Positions 61,250-64,000 of a stretch of DNA of 64,000 bases are shown piece after piece. Position numbers and translations under genes: made by a program. Within the stretch, counting starts at the first letter, position 1; each line of letters starts with the position of its first letter. The stretch is from assembly GCA_002794735.1 (NCBI GenBank), contig NBAZ01000004.1, positions 434,001-498,000 on the forward strand, in the 5' to 3' direction. Source of the stretch: Pyrrhoderma lamaoense. Lineage: Eukaryota; Basidiomycota; Agaricomycetes; Hymenochaetales; Hymenochaetaceae. Under the pieces are notes generated by a model. It had not been told where the DNA came from. It did no database searches and saw only the letters and a program-made list of their open reading frames with translations.

Positions 61250-61735
61250 ACCGAGTGATATAAGGGCTACAAAAGAATATTGTTAACTTTCAAAGCTAAT
61301 TGAAATTATGACTAAGTTTCTTGAAAATACGATTAATCTCAGCAGTATCTAGAACATTTTCAAGTCGTCGTGTCAACCCAGCAAGCAAACCAGTCGAGCA
61401 GGTCAATTCGGCTTCCACTCTGAATCATCTCTGAAGTTACTCAAAGGAACAATAGCTCACCCTGGTAGATTCGTGTGTTTTCTAGAGCCTTCACCTGTGA
61501 GAGCTATAGCTTATATACTAATATAGTATAGGAAAACTAAGACCATAGAAGGCGACGCGTGACAAGAATTATTGAAGGATATGTCACACGCGTCCAGCTA
61601 TATCTCACCTGACGTAGCATTTCTTATTCTACCATACCCCCTAACTCTATGCCTGATTTATAAAACTAGACGGTCTTGTAAGTGCATCAGTATACGAATC
61701 GAAATTACTCGAGTACTAATATATATCATAGTCGT
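61250..61735. promoter_or_regulatory. Divergent promoter region, SSU72 and F-box gene
   Basis: Contains two ACGCGT elements (61555-61560 and 61588-61593) in a near-inverted repeat (GACGCGTGACA and TGTCACACGCGTC). A GTAAGT at 61679 and a pyrimidine-rich acceptor at 61775 could bound a 5' intron of the F-box gene. Confidence 0.45.
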
Positions 61736-63225
61736 ATGGGTGACGTGTATCTACATCCCTTTTCCCCTTCTTTAGACGTTGTACTTAAAGCTCAGCAAGA
61801 GATATCAGATCATGAAGCAGCTATGACTGTTTTACAAAGGCAGCTTGATGGCCTGATTCACCAAGCTCGTCGCGTCGAAGAGGAGAAAAGAAAACATGTT
61901 TTAGCTATCATGAGGTGTCGCTCGCTTTTAAGTCTAGCTAGCCGATTACCAGGGGAACTTCTGGCTCGTATATTTGAGTACGCCGTCTGGGATGGGTGGA
62001 CACGAGGTCCCATAGTTGTATCACAGGTCTGTTCTTCATGGAGAGATGCAGCTAAGGTACCTTCAGTCTGGTCACATGTATACATTGATTGTGATAAGGG
62101 CGACCCACTGGCACGTTGCGAACTCTGGCTACAGATGGCTCGTCAATCCCTTTTATATGTCACATTTCGAACGTCAGAATACCGTCCGAAGGTCGAAACA
62201 ACATTCTCTGTCATCCACTCGCGTATATCACAGTGGAAGGATTTTGTACTAGAAGCTCCTTCTGTATACGTTGCTAATCGACTACTTGGGCGAATATCTG
62301 ATGTCGGACCCCACCTTAGATCCATCTCTATCAGACTGTCCGGCACTACGGAAGACAACTTGTTGCCTGAGTCTGTCCAAGGTCAACTCAGATTTACTGG
62401 ATTTACACAAGCATTCAATAGTGCTTTAGGCCTTAGAGACGTTTATTTTCAGACTGATGTTGCTCGGTCATGGGTTGGAATGTCCCAAATTACAACCCTT
62501 GTACTTCAACTGAATGATTGTCAAGTAAATACCGCCAGGCCTATATTTATCTCAGAAATTCTTGATGTTCTTTCTGATTCACCTAATCTCCGAAGACTGA
62601 AACTAGACATATCGCTGAAGGATAAGCGCGATACCGTACAAGAAATCCCGATTCGGATTGTAACGCTCACGGAGTTGGACTCCTTGACGCTGAACCTTCC
62701 TGTACACTTAATGACATTTATACAACACCTTCGTTTGCCTAAACTTCGGGAACTTTATCTTAGATCCCCAGATGACCCACAGGGATTCGCGGATGAAACA
62801 ACACGTGCTGCCCTTTGTGCATTTGTAGAGCTCTGTGCCCTCCTCTTGAAACACTGGAACTCTATGATGTTGATATATCTCAGGATGATTTCTTATTCTG
62901 GTTTACTAGTCTTTCGAGTCTGACTGAACTTCGCTTGCATGGCTCTGACATACTTGATGAAACACTTAGCTACCTTGCCCCTCCTTTTAGTCTACTTCCA
63001 AATTTGCGTGCTCTAGATCTTCGCTGGTGCGGGCATATCACTGGAATGGCGCTAGAAGAACTCGTGCATGCCCGTTCTCTGGCATGTACTAGTTCTTTTT
63101 CCCCAATATCTGAGATTACGGTGATCAACTGTTCCATTGTAAATGAGAAACATATCGTCGAAATGGCCAACCACAGTATTTGTCGATTGAAAGTACATGA
63201 TAGTAACGATTTTTGTAGTACGTGA
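61736..63225 (+). CDS. F-box-like protein with N-terminal coiled coil and LRR-like repeats (one frameshift)
   Basis: Predicted substrate receptor of an SCF ubiquitin ligase, of the kind greatly expanded in Agaricomycetes. A coiled coil ([20 protein letters not shown]) precedes the F-box, [19 protein letters not shown] and [20 protein letters not shown]. The rest has Leu-rich repeats such as [43 protein letters not shown] and [20 protein letters not shown]. The frame breaks between 62819 and 62845 and needs one base; after it [18 protein letters not shown] resumes the repeat pattern to the stop at 63225. The start is uncertain: an in-frame ATG lies at 61682, and a 5' intron ending at 61775 is possible. 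No targets can be inferred. Confidence 0.75.
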
Positions 63226-63619
63226 CCTTCTATATGTCGTGTCTGTATGTATTCTGAATCTCTTAAAGGCCGTAGGGGATGCTGTGACAATGTTCGGTAT
63301 CGAATGCGTTTTCGTTCACGTGCAAAGATGACAGAGAAACAAGCGTCTCAAATTATTTTGGGATGAGATACGCCGCCGGTACTGGCAAACTTGCAATGAC
63401 TACTGTCATGGCTTTTGTTAGATAATAATAATTACACTGATACTAGTACATCAATTATTCAATACACATTCAATAATATAGTATGCTTAGTAATCGTGTG
63501 CCTTTTCGAGTATAGAAGTCCTATTTCGCTGATCATTACGCCAGACGTAAGCTGAACTTTCCATCCATCCATATTAACTCAAACGAGTTTCTTGAGTCTC
63601 AAGTTTCTTGCAGTTGACA
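63226..63619. promoter_or_regulatory. Spacer between F-box gene and PRP31
   Basis: Non-coding, AT-rich; holds the PRP31 promoter. Nothing specific recognised. Confidence 0.4.
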
Positions 63620-64000
63620 ATGGGACTTGAAGACGAGCTTTTGGCCGACCTTGATGATCTTGATGACAATGGAGAGGACTACGATGATTCGGAGAATCAA
63701 AACGAGAATAGCGGTGTTAAGCGGAAGGCCAATGATGATATCGACATGTCCGATGAAGACAACGACGAGGTGGCAGACGGAGACATCAATGGGAACGGAG
63801 GGGTAGTTGGGGGAGGTCTTGTGCTCGAGGGTGGGGTCAAGCCAGCTGCAGAGCTTGACGCTGAAGATGTGAAACAAATGGAGCTTAGAGACGTTGAAGA
63901 TGTCCGCAAAATTGCAAAATTAGAAGGCAGTAAGCGTATGACAGATATTTTAAAAGTATGTTGTATCATTAGAATTATCTACGGGCGAGAACTAAGTACT
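63620..64000 (+). CDS. PRP31: U4/U6 snRNP protein Prp31, N-terminal exon (runs off window)
   Basis: Tri-snRNP component needed for pre-mRNA splicing. Only the first exon (63620-63955) and the start of an intron (GTATGT) are inside the window. It begins [20 protein letters not shown], an acidic stretch typical of Prp31 N-termini, and ends [20 protein letters not shown] followed by DILK, matching the start of the NOP-containing region (V-x-x-I-AKL-x-x-SK). The snoRNA-binding Nop domain would follow downstream. The assignment rests on this short segment and on the acidic start. Confidence 0.8.
   Translation, partial: MGLEDELLADLDDLDDNGEDYDDSENQNENSGVKRKANDDIDMSDEDNDEVADGDINGNGGVVGGGLVLEGGVKPAAELDAEDVKQMELRDVEDVRKIAKLEGSKRMTDILKVCCIIRIIYGRELST

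Overview
The window looks like nuclear DNA of a basidiomycete fungus, most likely an Agaricomycete. The genes are split by many short introns (about 45-70 nt, GT-AG). They include a basidiomycete-type F-box/coiled-coil protein, a Dicer-like RNase III, small Zn2Cys6 and C2H2 regulators, and housekeeping proteins that read as close fungal orthologs. About 25 protein genes are supported. I found no rRNA, tRNA, CRISPR array or intact transposon.

Layout. 0-5 kb: C2H2 zinc-finger gene (+), then COQ2 (-) and Rho-GDI (-). 5-10 kb: tandem pair of CCCH zinc-finger proteins with a DUF7923/NYN-like domain (-). 11-13.5 kb: retromer VPS17 (+). 14-17 kb: disordered coiled-coil protein (-). 17.5-20 kb: OFD1/TPA1 prolyl hydroxylase (+). 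20-22 kb: NOP13 (-). 22-24.4 kb: tandem pair of RCF2-type HIG1 proteins (-). 24.8-27.2 kb: coiled-coil membrane protein (+). 28.5-32.4 kb: FG-repeat nucleoporin with an N-terminal membrane helix (-). 33.3-34 kb: cytochrome b5 (+). 35-36.7 kb: SIN component Cdc14 (-). 37.4-38.9 kb: FAH-family hydrolase (+). 39-41.5 kb: succinate-semialdehyde dehydrogenase (-). 42-48 kb: Dicer (+). 48.2-48.5 kb: tiny COX8 gene (-). 49-51.8 kb: aldehyde dehydrogenase (+). 52-53.8 kb: Zn2Cys6 protein (-). 55.4-56.4 kb: proteasome alpha-2 (-). 58.7-59.7 kb: 1-Cys peroxiredoxin (-). 60-61.2 kb: SSU72 (-). 61.7-63.2 kb: F-box protein (+). 63.6 kb to the end: start of PRP31 (+).

The genes form no operon-like pathway. 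Several are mitochondrial or redox genes (COQ2, two RCF2 paralogs, COX8, cytochrome b5, two aldehyde dehydrogenases, peroxiredoxin), but they are scattered among RNA-processing, trafficking and cell-cycle genes.

Three things deserve most attention. First, the 28.5-32.4 kb gene combines an N-terminal membrane helix, a basic NLS-rich middle and a C-terminal FG-repeat tail, an arrangement like vertebrate POM121. Second, the Dicer keeps both RNase III catalytic centres but has lost recognisable helicase motifs I, II, III and VI. Third, about 17 places in at least 13 conserved genes need one extra base, mostly in short homopolymers, to restore the family reading frame. That pattern points to deletion errors in the assembly rather than to many pseudogenes. 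Coordinates of frameshifted genes are given to the stop that restores the conserved C-terminus.
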